A DNA stretch of 64,000 nt from Luzula sylvatica (GCA_946800325.1 OX326960.1:23947708-24011707); one strand, 5' to 3'. Counted from the stretch's first letter, positions 13,427-26,430 are shown. The notes: generated by a model from the sequence alone, not told the origin. Made by a program: numbers and translations.

Positions 13427-15483
13427 GGATATATTAATTATATTCTGCATGAGTGTTGTTGAGAGAACTTGAAGTGTTTTTAATGTTCAAGACGAAAGAT
13501 CCCACAATTGTAAATTTGCGTTTTATTGTTTTTTTGCTTATATTGTAAAAAAAGATTACTTGTTGTTCAAAAATGCTACAGTGCCCGATATAAACCACAA
13601 ATTCTGTCCCGAATGAATATTTAAAGTAAGAAATGAGTGGGTCCCATGACTATAATTTTCTATAATATGCACTTCGGGAGAACTTCGGTGATTAGTTTCT
13701 TGCTATGTATCATTTTTGCTTGTTGTTCATGTGTTGGATTTTCTTTTTCATGTGCAATCATATAAACGTCACCAATAAAAACAAGACATGTGGCACTTCA
13801 AGTACACTCATATATATATTTCATGGACCTGCATTCCATATACACTCAATGTGTAACTCGTTCTCCCATAGATGGCGTGCACAAAATAAAATAATAAATT
13901 ATAAGGGGATTCTAACAAACAAGGGTTGATAAAATTTAAATAATAATAATACAACATATCAATTATTTGAAATATGTGAGCTAAGATAAAGTGCCCTTTG
14001 TTTGCTTTACGTAAACTATATATTACTAAGCTCACGATATCATACTATCCAACCATTGGAAAAATAAGTTAAAATTCTTGGTGGTACATATCATATATGG
14101 ATCATGAATGACATGTACAATGTATAATGAGTCCCTGATATATGAATCTTTTGTTTATAGGTTGCTATAATTCAAAAACCATTAAATGAAATATATGATT
14201 GCCTCAAAGAGGCCACATAATCCATACAAACAGAGAAATTTGACTTTTATATATTAAATGTTCAATAATGCCCATATAAAACTCTTTATTGCTCACACCT
14301 CACATGTATTATAGATATCAGAGAAATGATTTGGATCGCCCATCATCCATCATTTATTCACCGTTCGGCCAAGTCCTTTTTGAAGTCTAACGAAGTGCAT
14401 TTATCCGATCTAATTCACAATTCAATTTAATTCCTCTTTCCATAACAATATATCTTTAATACTTTCAATGTATATTTTAAAATACAAATATACATTTTTA
14501 TTACCTTCAAAAACTTGTTCGAATGTTCCTCCTCTTCGATTTGACTATACCAATTTACTCATTCAACATACATATTTGAAATGACAATATAAAGGATCGA
14601 GAGAGGAGCTAGCGGCCAGGAGAGGAAGCATCACAACCGAAAAAAACCTAACATAGCCATGTTTTGCTAATCTTAACTAAGTATCTTCGTAAATCGTACA
14701 TTTTCTATTATTTATAAAAGACGGAATACCAATTTGGTATTTCATAAGAAAAAAAGACAATACGTATATTTTCTATCTTGAGTATAGATTTTATTTTTTT
14801 GAATAAGAACATGCATTTTTATAGACATATTATATATCTTTTTATTTGTTCATTAATACATTATTGGATATAAATACATTTTTTATATATTCATTATACA
14901 TTCTTTTAATAACAATATAAATTATTTAAAAAGATGCCAGGTCAAAGTGGTTTCGAATGTATCCCACAGTTGGGTATTACCAAGATTATGAACTATTATT
15001 AATTTATTTTATTTCATTTAGAGTTGACATTTAAGGTTAATTTGGTATTTCTTTTAGAGTTGGGGCATTTGAAATTGGACATTTAAAGGTTTTAGAGTTT
15101 TGTTAATGAAAAAAAATTCAAGAATTTTATATTTCGTCTAGAGTTGGGACATTTGAAATTGGACATTTCGGACATTACGAGTCATGTATCAAACTAATTC
15201 AATAAGTAAAAATTAGAGGGAACATGCTTCGTGCTCTACTATTTCATGAAAAAAAAAAAAACGGCACACGATTAAATGTTCGTTATATATTTTTATCGGG
15301 TGATGACTATGTGGTGTTTAATCAGATGGTGTATATCATATCCCTAAAAAATATTTAAATAACTCTCCAATTGAGCCCTACCTCCCTGAGATCAATTTGA
15401 GCACAAAGAGGTAACATCCTATTTCTTGTCTTTCTATTTTTTATCTATTTTTTTGTCAAAAAAATATATCCTATTTATAGCTG

Positions 15484-15492
15484 TATAAAAAG
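15484..15492 (+). promoter_or_regulatory. TATA box of small gene copy 2
   Basis: tataaaaag about 74 bp before the ATG at 15558, at the same relative place as in copy 1. Confidence 0.65.
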
Positions 15493-15557
15493 CTTGCTTA
15501 TATCTCCTCCAATTTGTCATCAAAAGTTATTATCCCCTCTTAAACTTTTCTTCTACA

Positions 15558-15842
15558 ATGATTCTTTTAAGTTCATCATTCTCATACTCCAAGATGGAGA
15601 AAGAGGATCCAGAAGAAGCAAAACATCGCAAAGCACTATATTTGATACATACAATTTTGGACAAATCCAGTTCTATTACCAAAAGATCAACATTGTGGAC
15701 TCGAAAAGCATCGAAAATTAGGGTTAAAGTCAACATGGAGCTCAAGAAGATTGGGGTTTTCGTGCGAAGGATTCGGGTTTTTGTGTGTAAACGATTCGTG
15801 AAACATATTGATCACTTGAATTTGCTTCCTATAAGAAATTAA
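15558..15842 (+). CDS. Small basic plant protein, tandem copy 2
   Basis: Uncharacterised protein of 94 residues, single exon, paralogue of 13121-13426. It keeps the acidic start KMEKEDPEEAKHRKALYLIH and the basic segment RKASKIRVKVNMELKKIG with VRRIRVFVCKRFVKHIDHL. It ends LLPIRN at a TAA that copy 1 reads past because of an indel. Conservation of the open frame in both copies over the whole length suggests function in at least one. Cellular role unknown. Confidence 0.72.
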   Translation: MILLSSSFSYSKMEKEDPEEAKHRKALYLIHTILDKSSSITKRSTLWTRKASKIRVKVNMELKKIGVFVRRIRVFVCKRFVKHIDHLNLLPIRN

Positions 15843-15990
15843 GAACCACAATGGTGTAAGATAGAAATTACATTCTGAATGTGTTGTTGAGAGAACTTGA
15901 AAGTGTTTTTGATATTCGTCGAGACTTAATGATCATACTATTGTAAATTTATGTTTTACTTTTTTTTTATTTAATTTGTAAAAGATGATT

Positions 15991-16495
15991 ACTTGTGTAA
16001 TCATTCAAAAATTAATGTATTTTCATGTATTGGATTTTTTTTTTATTGTTTAAATGAGGTTTCAACAAAATAACAAGTTCAGTGTTTTCAATTTATTATA
16101 GTTCAAATAATCAAGTTACACACTTCAAAAACACAATATTTTGAATTATTAAGCATCGACTAATATATACGCGAAAACAACTATTTTATATTTAATCTTC
16201 GAATAATGTAATTTCATTAATAATTGAAAAAATAGATAACTAAGTTAAAAAAAAAAAAATACTAAACAACTGAGCATCAAATAATAAAATCACAAAAAGA
16301 AAAAAAATATATTTGACTAATTTTCTCACAACATTAAACAATGAGGTTTTGACAAAAATCTACAAATTAAAAAAATCTGCAGTCTTCAAATATCTTGGTC
16401 CCCAAATTTAATCATACAATTATTCTACAAACAAATGTTACAAAGCATCAAAATAATTCAGAACATACCAAACTTTTAACAGAACAGTGAAGCGT
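15991..16495. other. Intergenic DNA between convergent genes
   Basis: AT-rich spacer between small gene copy 2 (+) and the 3' end of the TYW fusion gene (-). It should contain both 3' untranslated regions. No other feature is seen. Confidence 0.5.
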
Positions 16496-19400
16496 CTAAA
16501 TTTGCTTGCAAATGACATCAGCAACAAGATGGCGAATTTTAGGCCCATACCACTTAACTCTCTCCACATGCTTTATCGACACATCCCACGATAATCCTTC
16601 AAATATAATTACTCGTTAATAATTACCAAATTTTGCATGGTAAAAAATGTAAAAAGTACCTTCATTCGACGAAATGTTCGCGATGGATTTAACAACATAA
16701 TCTACCCACGTATCCTCTTCCGAGTCGTTCACGTTTCCGTGTACGTGTAAAATTCCTCCTTCAACCCTGGTAATTAGTATATATTACATTATATCTTTTC
16801 TTTTTAAAAATAAATAAATAATATTATTTACTTCAAAGCCTGTACTGCAGTAACCCAGCTACCCTCACTCGAGGGTAATAGACCTAAAGAAACCCTATTT
16901 GCCACCCCCTATAATCAAATAAAAATTAATTAATTAATTAATGTTAACACACACACACACACACAAATAAATAAACCTTGGGAGCAGTGAGGCGATTATC
17001 TCCTTCGAGAATAATGCATCTATTAGATACACAATTATCGTTAATATTCTTTTTCAACGCAATTAAAGCATTTGGATTCCATTCACACGCATAAACCAAT
17101 TTTGCCTTCGCCCTAAAAAATAAAAAAAATCTCTTATTTCAATTTCAATCTTTTATTTAAAAAATAATTAAAAGAAAATTAAATACGTACTTGACGAGAA
17201 AAGGGAGAGTGAAATAACCGATGCCAGCGAACAAATCGACGATAATTTCATCTTCGCAATTTAAAGATCCGATTCTTATCTTTTCAGAGCGATTTCCCCA
17301 TGAAAACATGCATCTCGTCGTGTCTAGAGAATAGAATATTCCATTTTCTTGGTGTGTGACCCACCCGTCAGAACCCACTAACAGTTCAAGTGTACTATCT
17401 CTCGTACCAGTCGGCAAAATCCTACCCTGTATAAAAACAAATACCGTCTCTTATTTGTAAAAAATATGTCTAAAATTATTTTCTTTTTTAATTATTAGGG
17501 GAATGTGTGATATTTTGAAATTTTGGAGGGGTAGGAGTGAAAATTGCGCTTAAAATAATTGAAAAAAGAAAGTAAATGGGGATTACTTGGCGAGCTAGTC
17601 GCTGGGTTCCGAGTGAATTAGCGATAATAGGCCACAATTCTTGGGAAATCGAGTCCCAAAATGGATCTTTAAAACAAGTTTTTGGTAGAATTATCATGTC
17701 CCCAAGTTTCTCCCACCTAAATTATTATTAATAAATAATTACAAGAATTAACAAAGATATATTAGGAAAAACAAGAGAAACCAATTAGGATTTAGGGTTT
17801 TAGAAAGAACTCACCTAGAAGGAATTTGATCCAATAAGCTTAACGGCATTTTATTCTTTTCTAATAAAGGTTTTATTAACTCTCGCATTATATTTTGAGG
17901 CGATTTAGATTTAGAATTATTTTCATTCCCACTCAATTCGTCTTTTTCCAAAATGCCTCCACAAGACAAAAAAATTTCAAATTCGTCCTTTTTGCCATTA
18001 AGTCCTTCATCAGTGATTAAATCATAAAAAGCCCCATTAACCGGGAAAACAATTTGCGTTCCATTTTGGGTAACTTTAACCTTTCTACTAAGATCCAACA
18101 AATCAAATTTCTTCAACAAATCCTTCACTTCTTTCCCAAATTTCTTCTCGACTCTAAAACCAAAACAAATCGAAAAACTCAAATTCCCCCCTTTCAAATT
18201 CTTCAAAAAACCCAAATCAATTTTCATTGGTGGATTGAATTTCGTCCCAAACGCATAACAAGAGGCTCCGCCACCAAGTACAAAAAGGTCGTCGTTAATA
18301 ACCAAACTCGAACTACGGACCCACATGTGATTTTCCCCAATCGATTTAATTTTCACTTTGGCCCATACTTTTTCATTTAATTCCAAAATCGCCATTTCTT
18401 GATGTTCTTGTTGCCGAAAAGGACACCCCCCAAATATTCCAATAGAATTATCGTAAATAAACATACAATGCGAAAACCTTGGAAAAGGAGGTGTTCCTAA
18501 AGTTATTTCCTTTTTCCAAATTAGGGTTTTTGTATCGAAGGAATATAAATCGCCCAGTGGGTTTTTACCGTTATGCCCTCCAAATATATATAAATTAGAT
18601 TTATGTGCTACCATTGTGTGTGAGTGACGTGGACTCGGTATTTCTTCATTAATTTTAATTTCTTTCCATTCTAAAGTTTCAGTGTTTAATATATTCATGC
18701 ATGAATATATTTCTTCATCATTAATTCCACCAAATACGTATATATTTTCTCCTATCACACTCGCAGCATGACGATGCCTTAATAAAATTTAAAAATAACA
18801 AAAATTATATAATTATATTAAGAAAATAAAAATAAAAACGAAAATACAGAGTTTTGGGAAGTTTCCCTTACATTAAAAGCAAAAAATAAATAAATCTACC
18901 TTGGTTTGAAAGCATCTCCAGTGCAGTCAAGTTTTACCCATAAATTATCATTTTGCTTAAATACCCAAACATCATTGAAAATTTCAGAAGGGCCCCCTCT
19001 TCCACCAACAACATACACATCCTCTTTCACAGAACAAATTGTGTGTCCCATTCTCTGACAAGGTGGGCCCGCTGCATTTAATTCATTCAATGAACTTGTT
19101 TCTGGATCGAGAATTAGGGAGTAGTTTCTTCTTGAGTGCCTTCCTAAGCCTCCAAAACCCCCAAAAATAATAATTTGGTTCGAGTTTGGGTCTTCGGTAT
19201 TGTTATGTGTACACGCTGATTGCCCCCAGAGAAATAGCTTTTCGATTGGCTCTCCAGTTAGATTTAAAATGGAGGTGGATAGAGCGAGAGAGCTATTTAG
19301 ATTTTGTGACGAGTCATGAGTTAATCTGTTTAAGAAAGAGAGAGAGAAAGTATTCGTTCAGAATAAAAGTTTTAGAGGACGAAACAAGACTAAACCCTAG

Positions 19401-20337
19401 AAGTTATTTAACATTACCAAAACAAAAACCTTTTGGTTTCCTTGTTTTCTTTTGATTCTTCTTCTTCTTCGAGTGTACTATCTTCGAGCTTCATATTTCT
19501 GCCAGTATCTCCATTCGGTACTGATGAGTTTGTGAAAGTTTCAACTGGTACGAGCTTAGATTGCACAGCGAGTACGAATCCATCGGTTCTCTGTTTGTTC
19601 GCGTCCATTTTATTGTTTGCGATGTTTATTAGGTACTTAATGTAGTCTTTTGAAGCAAGCAAATTACCAATTTGCCCTAATGGTACTTCCATTCTTATGG
19701 AACATCGTATTGCAACCATTATACGTTTTTGCACACTAGTAATACCTATAATCAAGAATTAATGGTTCGTAACTAACAATAGGAAGTTAATTTGAGGCTA
19801 AATCGTGTTATATCGAAGTTGAATTGAAAAAATGTAGTTTAATTTAGCTTGATCCAAATGGTTTTGATGCTAACCTGACTCTCTGAAACCAGAAGAAACA
19901 GCGAGACTGACAAGATGACGTGCGGATTCCAAATCTCTACAATCCACGGCCAAAATCATGGGCTCGAATCTCAAAACAGCCTCAAAACCCTCGTCTTCTT
20001 CCTTGACATCTCCAAAAAGTAACTTGATTATTACCTCTGGATTTGCCTTATCATGCGATACAAACAACCATCTTCCTCCTCCTGCCTTTTTCTTCTTCTT
20101 CTTCTGATCCTTTGAAGCATCCCCATTCATGGATTTGTTGGAATTAGGCTCGGGATTCGAGAGTAGGATGGAGATGCGGCCGGAGCAGGAAGAGGTGGTG
20201 AAGAATGACTGATGCGAGTTGAGATGGTCTAAAAGAGGGATGATGGGAACATCGACGCCGCCTTTAGGTGACTTATCCGGCGCCGGAGAGTCTAGCTCGG
20301 CCAAAGCCGCCGCCTTTCGCTGGGAGAAGGTATCCAT
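16496..20337 (-). CDS. TYW2/3/4: tRNA wybutosine-synthesising protein 2/3/4 (TYW3-kelch-TYW2 fusion), ten exons
   Basis: Builds the wybutosine base at position 37 of tRNA-Phe. Exons on the minus strand: 20337-19875, 19745-19430, 19325-18900, 18777-17815, 17716-17587, 17426-17191, 17112-16977, 16908-16832, 16766-16660, 16596-16496. The frame is kept through all ten, giving 984 residues, close to the ~995 of the Arabidopsis fusion. Residues 1-~240 are a TYW3 methyltransferase domain (DKSPKGGVD, FFTTSSCSGRI, GGRWLFVSHD). Residues ~275-560 are kelch repeats (FGGFGGLGRHSRR, VVGGRGG, YVFGGIN, YIFGGHNGK), corresponding to the TYW4 C-terminal region. Residues ~590-984 are TYW2, which transfers the aminocarboxypropyl group from S-adenosylmethionine. 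Its SAM motif is VDLFAGIGYFTLPF, with VYACEWNPNALIALKKN and GGILHVHGNV after it. No break is visible. Confidence 0.95.
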
Positions 20338-23333
20338 GCTGGTGCTAGCCGCCTACAAGGGTTCAGGGGTTAGTTAGTATGCGGAAACTGAGAAATGAAA
20401 ACCCAAGCTGGCTTATAAATTTATAACATGATAGATTTCGAACTTCAGATCCCGGGATTTCAAAACCTGAGAAAATTAAGACACCTTCTGTTTAGCAATA
20501 CAAATATATAATTCACAACAATAATACATATACACAATCTATTAAATAGCGACTTTATATTAAACCCAATATCACGATATAACGTTATATTGTCGTTATA
20601 GCACCCACTAATTATAATTACTTTTTTTATTTCCTATTGTTTTTTTTTGTTAAATTATAAAGATACAAAACCAGTGTTTCTTCTCATACACAAAGTATGT
20701 TTACGACGTACTATCGTCAGTGCGGTTTGTATTTACAAACTCATGCATAAGTGATGCTCAAATATATTTATATCTCTCCAGTTCTTGTTTGGGGGACTAT
20801 ATTGAGCAATTACAAATATTTTAGAAATAAAAGAATGGGCGTTGCGATGACCAATCAAATTGACAAATTTGTTGTTAAGATACTAGAGTAAATCAAAGAA
20901 TTATACTTCATAAAATTTGCTTCATTTTGTAAGAACGTATTAATCGCAGTTCCTCTATTTTATACTCAGGTCTAGAAATCCCCTATTATTTCATGCCAAC
21001 GTGTCTTTAATTAATTAATTAATTAATTAATTATGATGAGTATATTTTTGTAGGTATTGCATTTAATCAACAAAATGAACTTTCCAATCCCATTTCGAAT
21101 GGCATTGTCGGTTCCACTGTTCCCTTCTCCAGTAGATTATCTCCAGTTGAGATGGTGAAGCGGGGTCAGAGTGATCTATCCAGTGATTAGTCCGAAATTA
21201 AATCATCATGGATAAAAAAGAAGTTTCGGAGAGGAAGAGGAAGAGAATAAGGAAAATGTTGGACAGATCCCCATCTCTCCTCTCACATTTTTGATGAAGT
21301 GAATATGGTATTAACTCTTGTTAATGTGTTAAATCATATTTTGGTCATCAAGGATGTGGGAGGAAAGTACTAGCGAATGTACATCGCTACTCAAAGAATA
21401 AAGAAACGAGTCATTGTGGACCCCGCAGGGGATAAAAGTGCTTTGTTAAGCCCAAAAGAGCTTTTTTTTCAACAAAGAAAACCCCCATGCTTCAAGTAGG
21501 AGGGGTAAATAAGATATTTTATTGGTAATTAATACAATTTGGTGAATTGTTAATAATTTGTAATTCTAAAAACATTCTTTTATTGGGATTTTTTTGTAAT
21601 TTAGTCATAATGCATATGTTTTTGTTCAAATGTGAAGAATTTTTGGCCTGCTCTTATGTTTTGCTCGGAGAATGTTGATCTGCAATCCTATTCGGATATA
21701 TATACTTTTGCCCAAGGGCTCGAAGAACGGCATGCTGCTGAGAGATAGAATTTTTTTTCCTCATGTTGGTAAATAATATTTATTAATAATATTTTTGAGT
21801 AACTTGTAGGGCATTACAAGTATCATCTACATGGGTACATATCTGTCATTTTCGTCTATCGCTCCGAATTTTATTTAGATTCAGCGCCCATTATGAGGTA
21901 TTATCGTAATTTGTACTTGCTTTTACATTATGTTTTCATATTTGTGGTTTGCAAATTTGGATTTTTTTTTTTTTTTGGGTGGGAATTTTGGGTTTTAGTG
22001 TTCATTGCATATATTGGTACCAGTTTCTATCTTTATTTGTTTGGGATAGGTCTTGTTTCCTTTAATTGCTTCCTGGTACGAAAAAAACTATTTTTTATGG
22101 ATACAAGTGAAGAATAACATACATTTCTTAGAACTTGGTTATAGGTGATAACTGGATTTTACTCTCTTGATATATAATTAGATTTGGTGGTTTCAAATTT
22201 GTCAGCGGATTTTTTCATATTTGTAAGTTATTACCTTGGAGGGAGAAACAGTGGCTGAATTCGGTGTCATATTATTTCTTTTTGTTTTTGGCCTCGAGTT
22301 TGGCATCGAAAAAGTATGAATTGGCTAATGTACAGTTTATATTTATTTTATCCATGTTTTAACAATTGGAGGTAGTTAGAGTGGTGGCAGTATTGGGAGA
22401 AATTATGTTATTTATGTGCTTGTGTAGTATTTCTGGAGTACTTCTAAATTGTGAAAACACCCTTGTATTATTAATCAATAAGAAATATCTTTGCGATGTT
22501 ATTTTTGGCAAGTATAGCCTAGGGATGTTAATTAACTAACATTTTTATGGAACCATGATGATATATATTACGGCGAGTATATGCCCTATACTATAGGAAT
22601 GTTAATTTACTAATTCTTTTGCTACTGACAGTAACACTTTATTTTCTTGTAATTTTACCAAAATTTCACATACCCTTACATATTTTTTTTTGTTTACAGG
22701 TTGGAACGTCTTTAGCACAAATTGCAGATTTTACGTTTGTGCTTCTTAACCGTGCTTCAAATCTTAAACTCTGTAAATTTTAAAGATTCATTATTTTAAT
22801 TTTATTTTTGAAAATGAAGCCGATGAGGCAGTTTCTGTTCAAGTTGATACTGACATTGGTTCACCTCGATGTACTGCCGAGATGGTTCTCACTAAACAAT
22901 GCACAAATGGGGCTAACTATTTTTCTTAGTAAAAGATAAATTTGATATGTTTATATTCTTTTTTATAGATTAGATTTAAAGGAGATTGTTTATACGTGGA
23001 TAGTGTAAAGTGCAATTACTTAAATGGTTCGAATCATATAAAATCCCGCTAAATTAAATTAAATTAAAAAATAATTTTTTTGAAGATGCAAGTATGTATC
23101 CAAGAGAAATAGACATATAAGAGTTTTGGTTAAATGATAATTCGACGAGAAAATAGAAGAAATTAGGATTTTTGTCTTGCAAGTGAAGGAGCATCGCTCG
23201 TGCGAAAATGGTTAGGTTAAAGTTTGGATGGTATGGTAAGGTTAATGTTTGGATGGTTGATTTAAAGGAAAAAATATTTGTGTAACCATGTAAGAGTTTT
23301 TTTTTGTAAAATAACTTGTAATTTTTTTTATTT
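20338..23333. other. Intergenic DNA with one dispersed repeat
   Basis: AT-rich. Apart from the repeat at 20660-20905 I see no supported gene. The stretches at about 21090-21480 and 22810-22930 are less AT-rich and may be old gene fragments, but their translations contain stops and match nothing I can name. Confidence 0.45.
20660..20905 (+). repeat. Dispersed repeat R1, copy 1
   Basis: Starts near tcttctcatacacaaagtatg and ends near aagatactagagtaaatc. The same sequence, diverged, occurs at about 50650-51150 (split by an insertion) and 61780-61970, and its 5' edge is also seen at about 54630-54750. Origin unknown. Confidence 0.6.
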
Positions 23334-23352
23334 AATAGATTGGTTTAAAGTT
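23334..23352 (+). repeat. 19-bp direct repeat flanking the Helitron, left copy
   Basis: aatagattggtttaaagtt occurs here, eight bases before the Helitron end at 23361, and identically at 27301-27319, nine bases after the other end. Confidence 0.7.
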
Positions 23353-23884
23353 ATTAATAACTAGCGTTGAACCCGCGCATTTGCGCGGTTTTTTTTTTTT
23401 AAAGCTTGTATGTTATGTTTGTTTTGTTTTGTAGTCATGTATTGGATAAGATGATAGTTTTTAAAGCTTGTATGTCATTGTTTGAAATAAAAGATAAGAA
23501 AAAAGGGCATTAATTGCACAAAATCAAATTTTTCTCTTAATCTTCTCTATTAAAGAACATAGAATATATTAAGTTTTAAGTGCATTGTTTAAAACAAACT
23601 ATAAGGAAAGAGGCCATTAATTACACAAAATCAAGATTTTTTCTCAATCTCCGCTGCTAAGGAATATAGAACAAAATAAGTTTTTAAGTGCATTCATTGT
23701 TCGAAACAAACTATTAAGGAAAGAAGCCACTAATCACACAAAACCAATGGGAGCGAAAGGCATCACAGTTTTTGATTGAATAAACTGAGCAATAACCTTA
23801 GAAAAACGCACAAATCGATTAGGAACAAACGGACAACTTTATGGTAGAAACATATATAAATCAAAGGGTATTTACGATATCTTA

Positions 23885-24225
23885 AAATCATCATTACCTC
23901 GTGATCGGAGATGGATTTATCGCAGACATCGCAACCAAAGAAATCAGGATGCCAATAGGAATCCATGGTGCTCAAGATTTGTTCCGTACCAATAGCCAGC
24001 TCACGCCCCGCACAAATCCTGATTGATTAATTAGTTGATTTAATTTGTAGTGTAAAGAAATTGAATTTTTTAAGAAATGTGGCACCGATTGGAGAGACGA
24101 CAGGTGGCGGCGGGGATTGAGCAGGTTGAACAGGTTGGGGACATTCTGAACTAAGATTTTCTTCAATTTCCTTTGCGAGCAATTCATCATCCTCTAATTG
24201 CGAAACCGGATATGAAAGCTAGGGA
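23885..24225 (-). pseudogene. DA1/DAR-type LIM-domain gene fragment (captured)
   Basis: Partial copy of a DA1-related gene, which encodes a ubiquitin-activated peptidase with a LIM zinc domain controlling organ size. The exon 24018-23898 reads ICAGRELAIGTEQILSTMDS and continues YWHPDFFGCDVCDKSISDHE, with GT donor and AG acceptor preserved. This resembles the DA1 LIM segment (ICAGC..EIG.G..L.....WHPECFRC..C..PIS.YE), but several zinc ligands differ; for example the second Cys of ICAGC is Arg. An upstream exon (about 24220-24060) encodes QLEDDELLAKEIEENLSSEC and then a Pro-rich linker. The peptidase region is absent. It lies inside the Helitron and is not expected to be functional. Confidence 0.75.
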
Positions 24226-24639
24226 ATCGTTGTCTTCTCCGTCCCAAGCGCTTACCGTCTCGTTGGCGAGCGTTTGGTGCCGGTAGGGTTTCGACGCTTT
24301 CTTCTTTCTTTTTCCTATTCCTGGCTCATTTCGCGAAAATGACAAGAAATATGAAGGGTTATGGGTTATACAGCATAGAGTAATTCTGGCTACGTGGCAG
24401 CTTTGCATGAGGCGACGTGGCAGCCTGTAATTCAACCTTTAAAATTAGAACTTAGCAATAATACGCTTTGCATGATTATGTGTAATTGACCATCGATTTG
24501 GATTTTTTTTGACCTTCTTTTTATTGCGCAATTCGGGGCGGTACATTTGCACTAACTTCCAGGACCAGTGAATTTCGAGCGAATCCCTGAAAATCAAAAA
24601 AATATCACAAATACTACCAAATTGTTAATTTTGCAAAAA

Positions 24640-25135
24640 AACCCTAAAAATAAGAAAAATGTCATATAGACCTCCCAATTTGATAAACTTATGAAGAATT
24701 AATTGGAAACTGGTCCGCCTCATGTATTCCCGCCTTTGACCAGTTTATCTTCATCCCCCTAAGATCGAAAAACCCTATAGAATCTGAAAGTATCATATAT
24801 ATCCCTATAATTTCATAAAATACCAAATATACCCCTATATTTTACAAAAAGATCAATTGTACCCCTATAATTTCTGGAAATTATCGAGAGCTCGCAATTG
24901 TCGCCTTCTCACACTGTTCGACTTGGCCGATTCCAAATCTGAGCTCAAACCTACAATAATCTCAAAAATCAAACTAAATATATACATTTTCACACAAAAA
25001 TATCAAATATACCCCTATAAATTCTGAAAGTATCATATATAGCCCTATAATTTCTTGATAATTGTACCCCTATAATTTCTGGAAATTATCAAATATACCC
25101 TATTGTTTTTGAAGTTATCAGAAATAACCCTATAA
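24640..25135. repeat. Degenerate minisatellite inside the Helitron
   Basis: Repeated units of the type atcaaatatacccctataatttctgaaa, spaced unevenly and interrupted by unique sequence. It is non-coding and separates the two captured gene fragments. Confidence 0.6.
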
Positions 25136-25234
25136 TCCGAGATTCATTAATTTAGGAGTCCTTACAAAGAACAACTGAAAAAGATTAATTGCAAAAATAC
25201 AAAAAAGAGGTCCTTACAAAGAAAACATGATATT

Positions 25235-25635
25235 TCGACTGAACCAATTCAGTCCCAAATGCTTTCAGGATGGTTCTTCTTTCGAGACTCATCGAAGTTG
25301 GCATCGTCAATATAATTTCATATCCTTTCGCTGCGGCCATGGAAGCGAGCCCGATTCCAATGTTTCCGCTTGTCGGTTCAATCAAAACGCTCTGACAATG
25401 AGTACAATTTCTTTTAATTTTTTTTTTTTTTGAAAATAAATCTGATTCTGTACCTGGCAGGGAGTTATGAGGCCTTGTTGTTCTGCATCGGTGATCGTAT
25501 TGTACCGAATCCTGTCTTTGACACCATAGCAGGGCTACATCTTCTCCGGTTTGGCCGCGCCTCGAGCCACGCATCCTTTAGCCACCTTGTTGACATACAC
25601 CAATGGCGTGTTGGCGATGAACTACATATCAATTT
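25235..25635 (-). pseudogene. Cysteine synthase (O-acetylserine thiol-lyase) fragment (captured)
   Basis: Two adjacent exons of an OAS-TL gene, the PLP enzyme that makes cysteine from O-acetylserine and sulphide. Exon 25621-25454 reads [20 protein letters not shown] and on to [20 protein letters not shown]. Exon 25391-~25240 reads [20 protein letters not shown] and continues through [16 protein letters not shown]. The family motif PTSGNTG is PTSGNIG here, and the catalytic PLP-lysine motif SVKDRI survives as GVKDRI. An in-frame stop sits just before PCYGVKDRI where the family has a Glu. The rest of the enzyme is missing. Splice sites between the two exons are intact (CAG|GTACAG and TCAG|AGC). 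Non-functional as an enzyme. Confidence 0.88.
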
Positions 25636-26054
25636 GGCAAGAAAAATAAAATTATTGAACCAGAAAAATTTACCATGTATAACCCTAAAACCTACATAAG
25701 AGCCTAGAACTTTTCTAGGGTTAGTTCATTTCTGGTTTGGCGCAAGCTCGCTTTCGGGTCTCCTTTGTTTCTCTTCTACGAAGGAGCAGACTCCAACGCT
25801 TCGATTAAGAGCCACGACCTTCTCGATTAAATCTCCACCAACCAACCTACATAAATAAAAAATATTAGATAAAAATGAATTAATCTTCTAAAATAATCAA
25901 AAGAAATAAATTAAAAAAGTTACAAATATATTGATAAATGAATTCAATAATTACCGAATTAAGCTGGAGAAGTTCTCTCCCATGTGCCCGCGAATTAAAC
26001 TGGAGAAGTCCTCTCCCACGTGCCCGCCACCCTTCCAGGCCCCGCTTCCAACCC

Positions 26055-26430
26055 GCCCCTCAGCCCTTTTATCTGAAAAACAGAAACAAAAGGGCATTTT
26101 CGTAAATTTTTCGAAACAAATCCAAAATATAAAAAATAAAAACTAATATACCGTGTCCTATTGATTGACGATGCTTGTACCGCAGTTCCATGAGCCACAA
26201 CAACCTCGTCCATTTTATCTGAAAAACAATGAAGAAAGGGCATTTTCGTAATTTTTTCAAAACAAAAGCTAAAATATACTAAATTGAAACTAATATACTG
26301 TTTGATATTGATTGACGACACGTGGACCACACTCCATGAGCCACAACATCTTCGACCCTTTTATCTGGAAAATGACAAAGGGCATTTTCGTAATTTTTCC
26401 AAAACAAAGCTAAAATATACAAACAAAATT
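26055..26430. repeat. Three-copy ~130-bp tandem repeat inside the Helitron
   Basis: Each copy contains gggcattttcgtaatttttc followed by aaaacaaa.ctaaaatatac and a segment with ccatgagccacaac. Copies begin near 26088, 26237 and 26370. It lies between the captured cysteine synthase fragment and the 5' part of the Helitron. Confidence 0.75.

Larger units (their letters stand above)
12040..13545 (+). repeat. Tandem duplication block, copy 1
   Basis: Aligns by eye with copy 2 (about 13890-15990). Shared landmarks include ttgaaatgcgtgagctaag (12107) against ttgaaatatgtgagctaag (13968), the yccaaattcttggtggta stretch near 12215 and 14070, agagaaatgattt near 12490 and 14320, the TATA region and the whole small gene. 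Copy 1 carries a tRNA-related insertion near 12640; copy 2 carries extra sequence at about 14600-15290. Confidence 0.8.
13890..15990 (+). repeat. Tandem duplication block, copy 2
   Basis: Second copy of the block at 12040-13545, directly downstream and in the same orientation. It is longer because of extra AT-rich sequence at about 14600-15290, which itself holds a short direct repeat (agagttggg(g/a)catttgaaattggacattt near 15055 and 15140). Confidence 0.75.

Noticed and set aside
19186..19755. Plus-strand open frames over the TYW gene
   Set aside because: They overlap minus-strand exons 2-3 of the conserved TYW fusion and an intron; there is no independent support.
21893..22117. Hydrophobic 74-residue open frame
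   Set aside because: Low-complexity Phe-rich translation of AT-rich DNA, with no family resemblance.
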